Position numbers and translations under genes: made by a program. Under the pieces are notes generated by a model that worked only from the letters and a program-made list of their open reading frames with translations, made no database searches and was not told the DNA's origin. From contig NZ_CP115913.1 in assembly GCF_027938815.1 (NCBI RefSeq), positions 3,444,001 to 3,508,000 of the forward strand: a stretch of DNA of 64,000 nucleotides, in the 5' to 3' direction. Shown here in pieces: positions 34,883-42,838 of the stretch. Position 1 is the first letter of the stretch, and each line of letters begins with the position of its first letter. The stretch is from Oceanirhabdus sp. W0125-5. GTDB lineage: Bacteria; Bacillota; Clostridia; Clostridiales; Clostridiaceae.

Positions 34883-35428
34883 TTATTCTTCCTCTTCAAA
34901 ATCAAAGTTATAATAATCTCCAAATATATCACACATTGATTCTTCAAATCCCCAAGCTATGCCTAGTGATTTATTAAAGATTTCTTGAGCTTTTTTTCGA
35001 AATACTTCATCTAAATCATTATCAAATATATATTCTAAAGCATTATAGTACGCTTTCACTATGTTTCTGTAAAACTTCTCATCAATATCTCCATATGTAT
35101 TTGTGAACTCAACTCCAATTTCAGCATAAAAAAGCATCAATTCTGCAATATTCTTTGGTGTATTAGATATTTTTTTAAAGTCTTTTATTGCATTCCTTAC
35201 CTTAGAATAATCCATAGATCTAAAACCTCTGTTTGAAAAAAATTGCTCTTTTATAACTTTCTTATACTTCGAAAGCATTTCTTCTTCATACTTTGGATTA
35301 ATTTTAACATTATAGTATGCTTTCACATCTTTAAAACTCTTAACTATATCAACTATCTCCTGCTGCAGTTCTTCATTACTTTTGCTCTTTAAATATTTTC
35401 TTAAATCAGATATTTTTAAGTTTACCAT
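34883..35428 (-). CDS. DUF6155 family protein
   Basis: A protein of 181 residues, starting MVNLKISDLRKYLKSKSNEEL behind GAAAGGATGAG. It is helix-rich, with the family's N-terminal DLRKYLKSKSNEELQQEI block and a middle containing KAYYNVKINPKYEEEMLSKYKK, ending in an acidic tail (FDFEEEE). The function of DUF6155 is unknown; the helical-repeat character suggests protein-protein contacts. It is a single gene. Confidence 0.7.
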   Translation of the reverse strand: MVNLKISDLRKYLKSKSNEELQQEIVDIVKSFKDVKAYYNVKINPKYEEEMLSKYKKVIKEQFFSNRGFRSMDYSKVRNAIKDFKKISNTPKNIAELMLFYAEIGVEFTNTYGDIDEKFYRNIVKAYYNALEYIFDNDLDEVFRKKAQEIFNKSLGIAWGFEESMCDIFGDYYNFDFEEEE

Positions 35429-35721
35429 ACTCTCATCCTTTCATTGATTAAACAACATGATTAAACTTTATAATTTTATTCCTTGAATATATCATATCCC
35501 ATATTTTTTTAACCATTAATATTCTTACTCATTTATCAACTTGAAAGGGATACCAAATCGGCACCCCTTTTATAAATCTTATTAATAAATTGGTAATTCT
35601 GTATTTCAAAGTTATTTATTATCAATTTTATCATGTTTAAAAATATAAGTTCTTCCTTATTTAATATCTTCAAAATCAAGCGTTTAATATAAAGGGATAC
35701 TGTATTAAGGTTTTTATAGTT

Positions 35722-36100
35722 CTATTGAATGATAAATTTATTTAGGTCTATGATCGCGCCTACTTCTTTTAAAAAATCCATTCCAATTATACCATTAATA
35801 TTAAATCCATAATCCATAACGCCTATCTCTACTTTAAAGTTATCTATGCTCATATGTCCTAAAGTTACACAATCTACCTATTTTAAGTATACAAATTCAG
35901 TACCACCAACACCTGATATTGTTTCTATAGTATCGTCTTCCTCTATTGAAATATCTATTTCTTCTACACAATCCATCTTCAATATGGTCCCACCTGATCC
36001 TGTATCAATCAAGACATTATCAATTTCTAAAACTTTGCCCTTATGGAATAACGATATTGTACAGAAAGGTAACCCATGTTTTTCTTCTATGTTTAACCAT
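35722..36100 (-). pseudogene. Retropepsin-like aspartic protease, broken
   Basis: The frame carries the aspartic protease motif VLIDTGSGGTIL near residue 35 and GIIGMDFLKEVGAIIDL near the C-terminus, as in small retropepsin-like proteins of Firmicutes. It is broken twice. A TAG at 35880-35878 follows EFVYLK where the family continues with a variable residue and VDxxxLG. Near the start, the expected MVKIEEKHGLPFC is reached from ATG 36100 only if one C (in GTTAAACATAG) is removed. Its usual gene partner lies upstream at 36490, now separated by an inserted element. Decayed after the insertion, I infer. Confidence 0.8.
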
Positions 36101-36125
36101 AATTGTGTGGAAGTCAACCATCTTT

Positions 36126-36492
36126 TATAAGTGGGTGATGGATAATACTATTTTCAGAAGTATTCAATATCCTTCTGAAGATACTATAGCTTACAAGTGT
36201 AAAATCATAAGAAAATGTATATACTATAAGTATAAATGTTCTTTGAAAACTAGATATATAAGGTTGTGATGGGTATACGAATATAGCGAAAACCAAGCTT
36301 AGCCTCCATCATGTAAAATATCTAAGGCAACTTAGAATACTACAAAACGGTAACTACCCTAGGTCCTAGGGAAAGTCAAGCCTGTGGAGAACGCATAAGA
36401 CCTATATGGCGATGTTCTAGGAAACAGGAAAAATTCTAGTACATGATACTAGAAGCCCCCAGTTCTGCGTAAGCAACTGGTGGGAGGGTTCA
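36126..36492 (+). mobile_element. Non-autonomous IS605/TnpB-type element with omega-RNA-like 3' end
   Basis: A 0.36-kb segment inserted between two genes that normally pair. The left part has a hairpin TTCAGAAG / CTTCTGAA (about 36152-36178). The right part ends with TTCTAGTA-N5-TACTAGAA, then GAAGCCCCCAGTT, a short loop, AACTGGTGGGAGGGTTCAC. The GAAGCCCCC ... GGTTCAC end is the form I know from right ends of TnpB/IS605 elements, where it is the omega-RNA scaffold next to the guide. No tnpA or tnpB is present. Upstream segments (GGTTGTGATGGG, CCTAGGTCCTAGG, GTGGAGAACGCATAAG) look structured and could also derive from an IStron. Boundaries are estimates. Confidence 0.6.
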
Positions 36493-36750
36493 CCCATTCT
36501 TGCGTACTCCAATCCTTGTTCTTTCTTTTATCACAAGTTCTTGGTTTTTTGTATGATATACATACATTTCTCTGCTTTTATTTTTCTTATGCTTTTCAGC
36601 ATACTCTTTTAATGCACTTTTACTATCATTATACGAGTTAATAACAGAAACATCTTTTATTAACCTATTACCATCCTTTGAATCTGCTTCTAATGCCTCT
36701 ATTAATATCCATTGATTGTGATATTTCTCTCTAACTTCATTCCATTTCAT
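36490..36750 (-). CDS. Small conserved protein paired with retropepsin genes
   Basis: A protein of 86 residues from ATG 36750 (MKWNEVREKYHNQWILIEAL) behind GGTGGTGAT; the frame opens at 36780. The sequence (EADSKDGNRLIKDVSVIN, SREMYVYHTKNQELVIKERTR) matches the short partner protein that I know precedes retropepsin-like protease genes in Firmicutes. Function unknown. Its last codons run into the right end of the inserted element, so the C-terminal tail (VRKNG) may be partly element-derived. The protease partner at 35722-36100 is broken, so this gene is probably an orphan. Confidence 0.65.
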   Translation of the reverse strand: MKWNEVREKYHNQWILIEALEADSKDGNRLIKDVSVINSYNDSKSALKEYAEKHKKNKSREMYVYHTKNQELVIKERTRIGVRKNG

Positions 36751-37030
36751 TTTATCACCACCACTTATTTCACTGTTCATGTGAAAATCACTTCATATTA
36801 CCTTTAATATTATTATAACTTATAATCCCATATTTTAAAATTCTATAATTTTCATAAGAAATATTATCATTACTATCTTTCTTAAAAGTAAAATCATTTA
36901 TCCTCTTTAGCATATTTTACTGTGTTATATCTTGCTAAGGTTTTAGTACATATTGCATCTTTATAACTTACAAAAATACCATCATTGTATCAATCTACAA
37001 TTTTTAACGTGTGTATAGTTTGAAGATTTT

Positions 37031-37140
37031 GTTTACATTTTTTCAGTTAACATAATCTCAAATATGTAAATATACCTCTCTAAAGAGGAATTTCTAAATA
37101 AAAAAAATCTGACATCCCACTCCCAAGATATCAGATTTCT
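37031..37140 (-). repeat. Dispersed repeat, copy D (site plus hairpin)
   Basis: GTTTACATTTTTTCA, then GTTAACATA-N8-TATGTAAAT (37046-37071), then 33 bases on a hairpin AAATCTGACATC ... GATATCAGATTT (37104-37138). The spacer includes TTTCTAAATAAAA as in copy C. The remaining 36751-37199 gap is AT-rich. The hairpin lies 60 bases after the xdh operon's stop and could serve as its terminator. Confidence 0.78.
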
Positions 37141-37199
37141 ACTTTATTCCCCTACGTCAAGTAGTGCTTTAAAATCATTTGCACAATATCCTAATATTA

Positions 37200-39557
37200 C
37201 TATCCTAGTTTCTTTGCTATAGCAAGTGCAACATTTTCAGGAGAAAGAGGCAACTTATAAAAATTAATCCCTAAAGCATCATAAAGTGCATTTCCAATAA
37301 CAGATGGCACAGAAATCATAGGGTGTTCACCAATACCTCTAGCACCATATGGTCCATCTGGTTGTGGATTTTCTATTATAATAGGAATCACCTTCATTGG
37401 AATATCCTTTGCTGTAGGTATTTTATTGTCGGTAAAGGAAGGATTCATCAGCTTGCCCTCTGGACTGAACTTATACCCTTCGATTATTGCAGATCCAACT
37501 CCCTGTAGTACTCCACCATTGATCTGACCTTCAACAAGCTTCATATTGATTGCCTGACCTATATCAAAAGCAGAAACTATTTTGAGAATCTGTATGTCTC
37601 CGGTTTCAATATCAACCTCTATTTGAACTCCATGAGCTCCAAATGTCCAGTCAAGAGCAGGCAATCCCTGTCCTGTTACTGGGTCCAAAAAAGTAAGCCC
37701 ATCAGCCATATAGGTGCCCTTTGCTATAAGAGGACCACCGATACCATTTCCATTTTCATAAGCATAGCCAATTGCAAGGTCTTTGTACTTTATTTTTCTC
37801 TCCTTATGATGGATATGATATATATATTCATCTCCATGTGCTAGATACTCAACTGAGGTTCTAAGCACCTGAGAAGCCATTTCCTTCATCTGATCAAGCA
37901 TATTTTCAGCACATTTCTTTACTGCATTTCCACCCATAAATGTATATTTTGAAGCAACAGTAGACCAGTCATAAGGATGACGGCTTGTGTCGTTGTCCCA
38001 CATTACCTTCACCTTTTCTATTGGCATATCAAGTACTTCTGCTGCAATTTGAGCCATTATTGTATTCGCTCCCTGCCCCATATCTACCACTCCAAGCATA
38101 ATACGTATATTACCATCATCATCCATCTGCATAATTGCAGATGTAGAAGTATGTGGAGGCATTGCAGGAGCTTTTTGAAGGCAAGCAATTCCTTTTCCAC
38201 GAAGTTTTCCTGCTTTGCAGCTTTCTTTACGTTCTTCTTCAGAACTGTATCCATTCCAGTGGATTTCTTTTGCTACAGCTTCTAAACATTCAGCAGGACG
38301 TCCTGAATTTTCATTTATCAGCTCCCCACTTATTGTATGAGAACCTGACCTTAATATATTCGCCATACGGAATTCATAAGGGTCCATTCCAAGTTTCTGC
38401 GCCACCATATCCATATGACGCTCGACAACCCAATGTGTTTCAAGATGGCCAAAACCTCTATAAGCTGTACTAAAGACTTTGTTTGTATAAAGTGTTCGAG
38501 AATGTATCTCTATATTAGGTATCTCGTAAGCACCTGCACCTGAATAGGTTGCTGCTTTCCCAACATTTACACCGTAATCAGCATAAGCCCCACTATCCCA
38601 ATCATAATAAATTTCAACAGCAGTAATCTTTCCATCTTTTTTTACCCCTGTCTTAATACGTCCACGCATTCCAGCCCTAGTGGGAAGTTGATTAAATTCC
38701 TCTTCCCTTGTTGCTGTTAACTTTACAGGTCGACCTTTACATGTACGTGAGAGAACTGTTACAAGTGGTTCAAGGTGTATTCCTGCCTTTCCTCCAAAAC
38801 CTCCACCCACATAAGGTGCAATTACCTGTATATCACCAGTTGATATCTGAAGTGCTTTTGCCAGCAACTTCCGTACTCCAAAAGGTGATTGAGTTGAAGA
38901 CCATATTTTAACCTTGTTTGTATAGGTGTCAGCCTGTGCTATGGCAACATGGGTTTCCATAGGCGCATGTGCAACTGCAGGAAGAGTAAGCTCATTTTCT
39001 ACAATCAGGTCAGCCTCTTCAAAACCTTTTTTTATATCTCCCTTTTTTGTTCTGTTCCAGCTTGCAATATTAGAATCAGGCTGTGGAAAGAAAACACCTT
39101 TAATATATTCAAGATCGTTTATATCTTCATGAACAAGTATTTTCCCTTCTAATGCTTCATCAATAGTTTGTATACTAGGAAGCTCCTTATACTTGATTTT
39201 TATTTTGGATACTGCAAGTTCTGCAGTCTTTTCATCAACAGCAGCAACAGCAGCCACTGGTTCTCCCTGATATCTAACAGTATCTCTTGCAAGAATACGC
39301 TTGTCAATCATATATAGTCCAACAAGATAAGGTATGTCATCACCTGTAAGTACAGCTTTAACCCCAGGTAATGCTTTAGCTTCACATACATCTATGGATA
39401 GGATTTCTGCTCTTGCATAGGGTGAATAAAGGCACTTTGCATACAACATTCCTGGCAATTCCATATCATAGGTGAAAACCGCCTGTCCTGTTACTTTTTC
39501 TAGTGCTTCAGCTCGGTCAAAAGATTTTCCAATATGACGGTATTTTTTATCACTCAT
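37200..39557 (-). CDS. Xanthine dehydrogenase-type molybdenum subunit
   Basis: A protein of 785 residues with the two xanthine oxidase family domains (N-terminal Ald_Xan_dh_C hammerhead at about 15-125, then the molybdopterin-binding region). Motifs seen: GGGFGGKAG near 250, the Mo-pocket AYRGFGHLE, a Gln in DMGQGANT, and the catalytic Glu in ARGIGEHP near 740. It hydroxylates an aromatic N-heterocycle at Mo, passing electrons to the 2Fe-2S subunit. It overlaps that subunit's gene by 8 bases. The FAD subunit, 2Fe-2S subunit and Mo subunit genes are separate, as in Firmicutes. The exact substrate cannot be told; the adjoining NCS2 permease suggests a purine. Confidence 0.92.
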   Translation of the reverse strand: MSDKKYRHIGKSFDRAEALEKVTGQAVFTYDMELPGMLYAKCLYSPYARAEILSIDVCEAKALPGVKAVLTGDDIPYLVGLYMIDKRILARDTVRYQGEPVAAVAAVDEKTAELAVSKIKIKYKELPSIQTIDEALEGKILVHEDINDLEYIKGVFFPQPDSNIASWNRTKKGDIKKGFEEADLIVENELTLPAVAHAPMETHVAIAQADTYTNKVKIWSSTQSPFGVRKLLAKALQISTGDIQVIAPYVGGGFGGKAGIHLEPLVTVLSRTCKGRPVKLTATREEEFNQLPTRAGMRGRIKTGVKKDGKITAVEIYYDWDSGAYADYGVNVGKAATYSGAGAYEIPNIEIHSRTLYTNKVFSTAYRGFGHLETHWVVERHMDMVAQKLGMDPYEFRMANILRSGSHTISGELINENSGRPAECLEAVAKEIHWNGYSSEEERKESCKAGKLRGKGIACLQKAPAMPPHTSTSAIMQMDDDGNIRIMLGVVDMGQGANTIMAQIAAEVLDMPIEKVKVMWDNDTSRHPYDWSTVASKYTFMGGNAVKKCAENMLDQMKEMASQVLRTSVEYLAHGDEYIYHIHHKERKIKYKDLAIGYAYENGNGIGGPLIAKGTYMADGLTFLDPVTGQGLPALDWTFGAHGVQIEVDIETGDIQILKIVSAFDIGQAINMKLVEGQINGGVLQGVGSAIIEGYKFSPEGKLMNPSFTDNKIPTAKDIPMKVIPIIIENPQPDGPYGARGIGEHPMISVPSVIGNALYDALGINFYKLPLSPENVALAIAKKLG

Positions 39558-40092
39558 TCTTCATTTCCCCCCTTTCCTGCTTAGCGGCTTGTTTAATTGC
39601 TGCAATAATGGGAACATATCCTGTGCAGCGACAAAAATTTCCTGCTATAGCTTCCTTTATTTCTTTCTCAGTAGGGTCAGAATTTCTATCTAAAAGAGCA
39701 CGTGCTGACATTAACATACCTGGAGTGCAAAAGCCACATTGAAGTGCATCATGCTTTATGAACTCCTGCTGAAGTATTGAGATTTTTCCATTTTTATTAA
39801 GTCCTTCTACTGTCAAGATGTTTGCATCTTCAGCTTCCAAAGCTAAGATGATACATGAATTAACTGCCTTACCATTCATAATTATTGTGCATGCTCCACA
39901 TTCACCCTCACCACAGCCTTCTTTTGTGCCGAAAAGCTTTAATTCCTTACGTAAAAAATTTAGTAAAGTCATTGTAGGATCAATATAAGCACATACTTTT
40001 TCTCCATTTACGATACAATTAAGCATCACTGATTCAAGCCCAGAATCAACATGTGTAAAGCAATTTTCCTGATTATTATGCTTTTTACACAT
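39550..40092 (-). CDS. Xanthine dehydrogenase-type 2Fe-2S subunit
   Basis: A protein of 180 residues. The plant-type 2Fe-2S motif is CGEGECGACTI followed by C (NSC), and the all-alpha second cluster motif is CGFCTPGM ... CRCTG. The N-terminus is 22 residues longer than usual, starting MCKKHNNQENCFTH. GGAGGTGAATAATT before this ATG supports it, though an internal MLNCIVNGEK start would fit the common length. It carries electrons from the Mo subunit to the FAD subunit. Gap of two bases to the FAD gene. Confidence 0.93.
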   Translation of the reverse strand: MCKKHNNQENCFTHVDSGLESVMLNCIVNGEKVCAYIDPTMTLLNFLRKELKLFGTKEGCGEGECGACTIIMNGKAVNSCIILALEAEDANILTVEGLNKNGKISILQQEFIKHDALQCGFCTPGMLMSARALLDRNSDPTEKEIKEAIAGNFCRCTGYVPIIAAIKQAAKQERGEMKNE

Positions 40093-40094
40093 AA

Positions 40095-40949
40095 TTATTC
40101 ACCTCCCATGGATGATAAATGCTGCAGAGCTCGTTTTACTAGAACTTCAGATACATGATATCGATAATCAGCTGATGATCTCACATCTGAAATTGGCTTT
40201 ATGATATTACGTACTTCTTTTCCAGCCATAACTGCAAGTTCAGAAGTTAAAGGCTGTGAACTTAAAGTCTCTTCAAGTTGATATAGCCTTATAGGGGTTG
40301 TTGACACAGCAGACATAGCTAACCTGATTTTTTTATCCGCAGTCATTCTGGCAGTAACACCAACTATGCCAAGATCATGCCCCTTTAATCTTGTTTGCTT
40401 CAAAAATGTACTATTATCCCCATCTGAAACATCTGGAAGAAAAACACCGATTACAAGTTCACTTGCCTTCAACACAGTCTTCTTTACGCCAAGGAAAAAC
40501 GAATTGATATCAACTATTCTAGTCCCTTTAACACTTGCAATAAGAATCTTTGCATCGTATACCATAAGGGGACCTGCAAGATCTGCTCCAGGTGATGCAT
40601 TACAAATATTCCCCACAACTGTAGCCCGATTTCGCAGCTGATATGAAGCAAGGGAGTTAGCTGCTTGTACCAGCGCAGGATATTTTTCAAGGATAGACTT
40701 AGATTCTGCAACCTGATTAACGGTAACTGAAGCGCCTATAAATAAACCCTCATTTTTTTTATATTCCAAAAGTTTTGTTTCAAGTATTCCCTTAATATCA
40801 AGAATATGTTCAGGGGTTTCTACATTGCGATGAAGGATAATCATTAAGTCTGTTCCACCAGCCAAAATTCTAGTGCTGGCATTCTGCTCCAAATAATTCA
40901 GTGCTTCTGAAAGTGTTTGTGGTTTTACATAATCAAATTTACTTAACAC
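40095..40949 (-). CDS. Xanthine dehydrogenase-type FAD subunit
   Basis: A protein of 284 residues from GTG 40949 (then LSKFDYVKPQTLSEAL), chosen because AAAGGAGG lies just upstream; an earlier open frame to 41015 crosses the preceding terminator and is not used. It has the FAD-binding motif ILAGGTDLMI and NRATVVGNICNASPGADLAGPL, with the CO dehydrogenase flavoprotein C-terminal domain at about 175-280. It is the first gene of the three-subunit operon and hands electrons to NAD or another acceptor. Confidence 0.9.
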   Translation of the reverse strand: MLSKFDYVKPQTLSEALNYLEQNASTRILAGGTDLMIILHRNVETPEHILDIKGILETKLLEYKKNEGLFIGASVTVNQVAESKSILEKYPALVQAANSLASYQLRNRATVVGNICNASPGADLAGPLMVYDAKILIASVKGTRIVDINSFFLGVKKTVLKASELVIGVFLPDVSDGDNSTFLKQTRLKGHDLGIVGVTARMTADKKIRLAMSAVSTTPIRLYQLEETLSSQPLTSELAVMAGKEVRNIIKPISDVRSSADYRYHVSEVLVKRALQHLSSMGGE

Positions 40950-40969
40950 GTCAAACCTCCTTTTTGTAT

Positions 40970-41002
40970 TAAAAATCCCTCGAACTAAGTCCGAGGGATC
41001 AT
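40970..41002 (-). terminator. Terminator of the NCS2 permease gene
   Basis: ATCCCTCG / CGAGGGAT perfect stem and a TTTTTAA tail on the minus strand, between the permease stop (41052) and the xdh FAD gene. The xdh genes may thus be expressed by read-through or from a promoter in the short gap. Confidence 0.8.
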
Positions 41003-41051
41003 AAAACACACTCATAATTTTTATATAGATCCACAGAATGGCTTACTTACC

Positions 41052-42320
41052 TTAATTATTTTTTATTGGTTTGTTTCTATTTAATATTACATTTAATATG
41101 ATTCCAACTATTGCAGCAAGACTTAATCCTGAAATCATAACGTCTTTATTTACAGGTATTCCAAGACTAATTCCTGTATATTTTTGAAGGTAAGTTGTTC
41201 CAAGTCCTATAATTAACATAGTAGCTATTACTATAATAATTCCTGCATCATACTTTTCAATATTGTTTTTCATATTCTTAACACCAATAAGAGCAATCAT
41301 AGTAAATAGCATTAAACTTATCCCACCCATTACTGGTACAGGAATTGACCTTAGTACGCCTCCAACTTTTGCCACAAATCCAAGGATAATTGCAAATATA
41401 GCCGTAATCCTTAAAATTAAAGGATCATAGTTTTTAGTAATTGCTAAAACTCCTGTATTTTCACTATAAGTAGTATTGGCAGGACCTCCTATAAAACCAG
41501 CAAATAATGTAGCTAATCCGTCTCCTAAAAGTGTACGATTTAAACCTGGATCCTTAATAAAATCTTTCCCTACTACCTGACCGTTAGTTGTTATATCACC
41601 AATATGCTCCATGAAAACAGCAAGAACAACTGGAGCAATTATTAATATTGCAGCTATATCAAATGTAGGTAAAGCAAATTCAGGTATTGAAACAATAGCT
41701 GCTTCACTTATTATTGAAGTATCAACAAAACCAATTGCAAGACACACTATGTATCCTACAAAAACACCACATAAAATTGCGATTTGCTTAAAGAAACCAG
41801 TACCTTTAATGGTTATTATCAAAGCTGTACATAGAGTTATAGCTGCAACCCATATTTTAACTCTTGACATATCAATTGCCACTGGAATTAAATTCAGTCC
41901 TATTAGCATTATCATTGGACCTATTACTTGAGGTGGCAATATCTTTTTAATTCTGTCAATACCAATCTTTTTAATGAATAAAGATACTATTACATAAATA
42001 AAACCAGCTACTACAATACCTCCCTGTGCATAAGTGAGATCCCCATTGTACATTTCTCTTACTGTAATTATTACAGGTATAAATGCAAAAGAAGAACCTA
42101 AGAATACAGGTACTTTTCCCTTAGTACATAAATGGAATATAAGTGTACCAACCCCCGCAGCAATTAAGGCTACTGATGGATCTAATCCTGTTAGTATAGG
42201 AACTAAAACTGTAGCACCAAACATTGCAATTAAATGTTGAATAGCTAAGATAATTTTTCTAGATATTTTTAAGACCTTTCCATTTTCATTCTCTTTTGGA
42301 GTATGAGCATTTCTTGACAT
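41052..42320 (-). CDS. Uracil/xanthine permease (NCS2 family)
   Basis: A protein of 422 residues, about fourteen membrane segments. The family features are an N-terminal IQHLIAMFGATVLVP, the substrate-site helix region VAVFMEHIGDITTNGQV with conserved acidic residues, and GGPANTTYSENTGVLAITK. It is a proton-coupled nucleobase importer of the UraA/PucJ type. Which base it takes up is not clear from the motif, but the location beside a xanthine dehydrogenase-type enzyme favours a purine. Transcribed with or independent of the upstream DUF35 gene, from which a hairpin separates it. Confidence 0.92.
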   Translation of the reverse strand: MSRNAHTPKENENGKVLKISRKIILAIQHLIAMFGATVLVPILTGLDPSVALIAAGVGTLIFHLCTKGKVPVFLGSSFAFIPVIITVREMYNGDLTYAQGGIVVAGFIYVIVSLFIKKIGIDRIKKILPPQVIGPMIMLIGLNLIPVAIDMSRVKIWVAAITLCTALIITIKGTGFFKQIAILCGVFVGYIVCLAIGFVDTSIISEAAIVSIPEFALPTFDIAAILIIAPVVLAVFMEHIGDITTNGQVVGKDFIKDPGLNRTLLGDGLATLFAGFIGGPANTTYSENTGVLAITKNYDPLILRITAIFAIILGFVAKVGGVLRSIPVPVMGGISLMLFTMIALIGVKNMKNNIEKYDAGIIIVIATMLIIGLGTTYLQKYTGISLGIPVNKDVMISGLSLAAIVGIILNVILNRNKPIKNN

Positions 42321-42438
42321 ATAATATTCTCCTTATATATTAATATGTAAATTCTATGAAATAAAAAATTATCTATTTATTAATATATATGTTTTTAATT
42401 TACTTAATATGGTTAATTACTTTGAAAATCTTATTATT

Positions 42439-42496
42439 AAGGGACAGTTATTAAGAAATAATATTTCACTATGAAACCCTTTAATAACTGTCCCTG
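42439..42496. repeat. REP-like long inverted repeat (GGGACAGTTATTAA)
   Basis: AGGGACAGTTATTAA at 42440-42454 and its exact complement at 42481-42495 flank a 26-base loop. The GGGACAGTT hairpin resembles scattered repeats in Clostridia. It sits directly after the DUF35 stop (42500) and may also act as its terminator. Confidence 0.6.
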
Positions 42497-42499
42497 ATT

Positions 42500-42838
42500 T
42501 TATTTAAAAATAAATCCGTAATAATCCTTACCTATACCTTCTTTTACAATACCTACTGTTGCCTTAAGTTTCATTCCTATCTGAGGATTCTCTACTTCCA
42601 GCTGTCCACTTACAACAAGACCATTTGTAAATTTTGCAATTCCAAAACCTAAATATGGTTTCATGTATCCCTCAGGAAGATTATATACTTTTGTATAGGT
42701 TAAAAGAGTTACTTCCCCACAAAGTGGAACTTCATCAAACTCTCTATTTCCACACTTTTTACATACATAATGCTTAGGATGGTGGAGTTCACCACAAGCT
42801 GTACATTTATAAGCATACATTTCTTGTGTCATAATCAT
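42500..42838 (-). CDS. Zn-ribbon OB-fold protein (DUF35), thiolase partner
   Basis: A protein of 112 residues: a rubredoxin-like zinc ribbon (CTACGELHHPKHYVCKKCG) at 11-29, then an OB fold. It starts with ATGA overlapping the TGA of the thiolase-like gene, behind AAGGAGGAGG. DUF35 proteins bind to thiolase-fold enzymes and help position acyl-CoA, as in archaeal ACAT-HMGCS complexes and the ChsH2-Ltp2 aldolase. The tight pairing here suggests an obligate complex with the adjacent protein. Confidence 0.88.
   Translation of the reverse strand: MIMTQEMYAYKCTACGELHHPKHYVCKKCGNREFDEVPLCGEVTLLTYTKVYNLPEGYMKPYLGFGIAKFTNGLVVSGQLEVENPQIGMKLKATVGIVKEGIGKDYYGFIFK

Noticed and set aside
36114..36296. Coding potential on either strand of the IS605-like element
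   Set aside because: The frames resemble neither TnpA nor TnpB and lack start signals; RNA-type structure explains the segment better.
40950..41015. N-terminal extension of the xdh FAD subunit
   Set aside because: It crosses the terminator of the permease gene and places the AAAGGAGG site inside the coding region; the GTG at 40949 is the better start.
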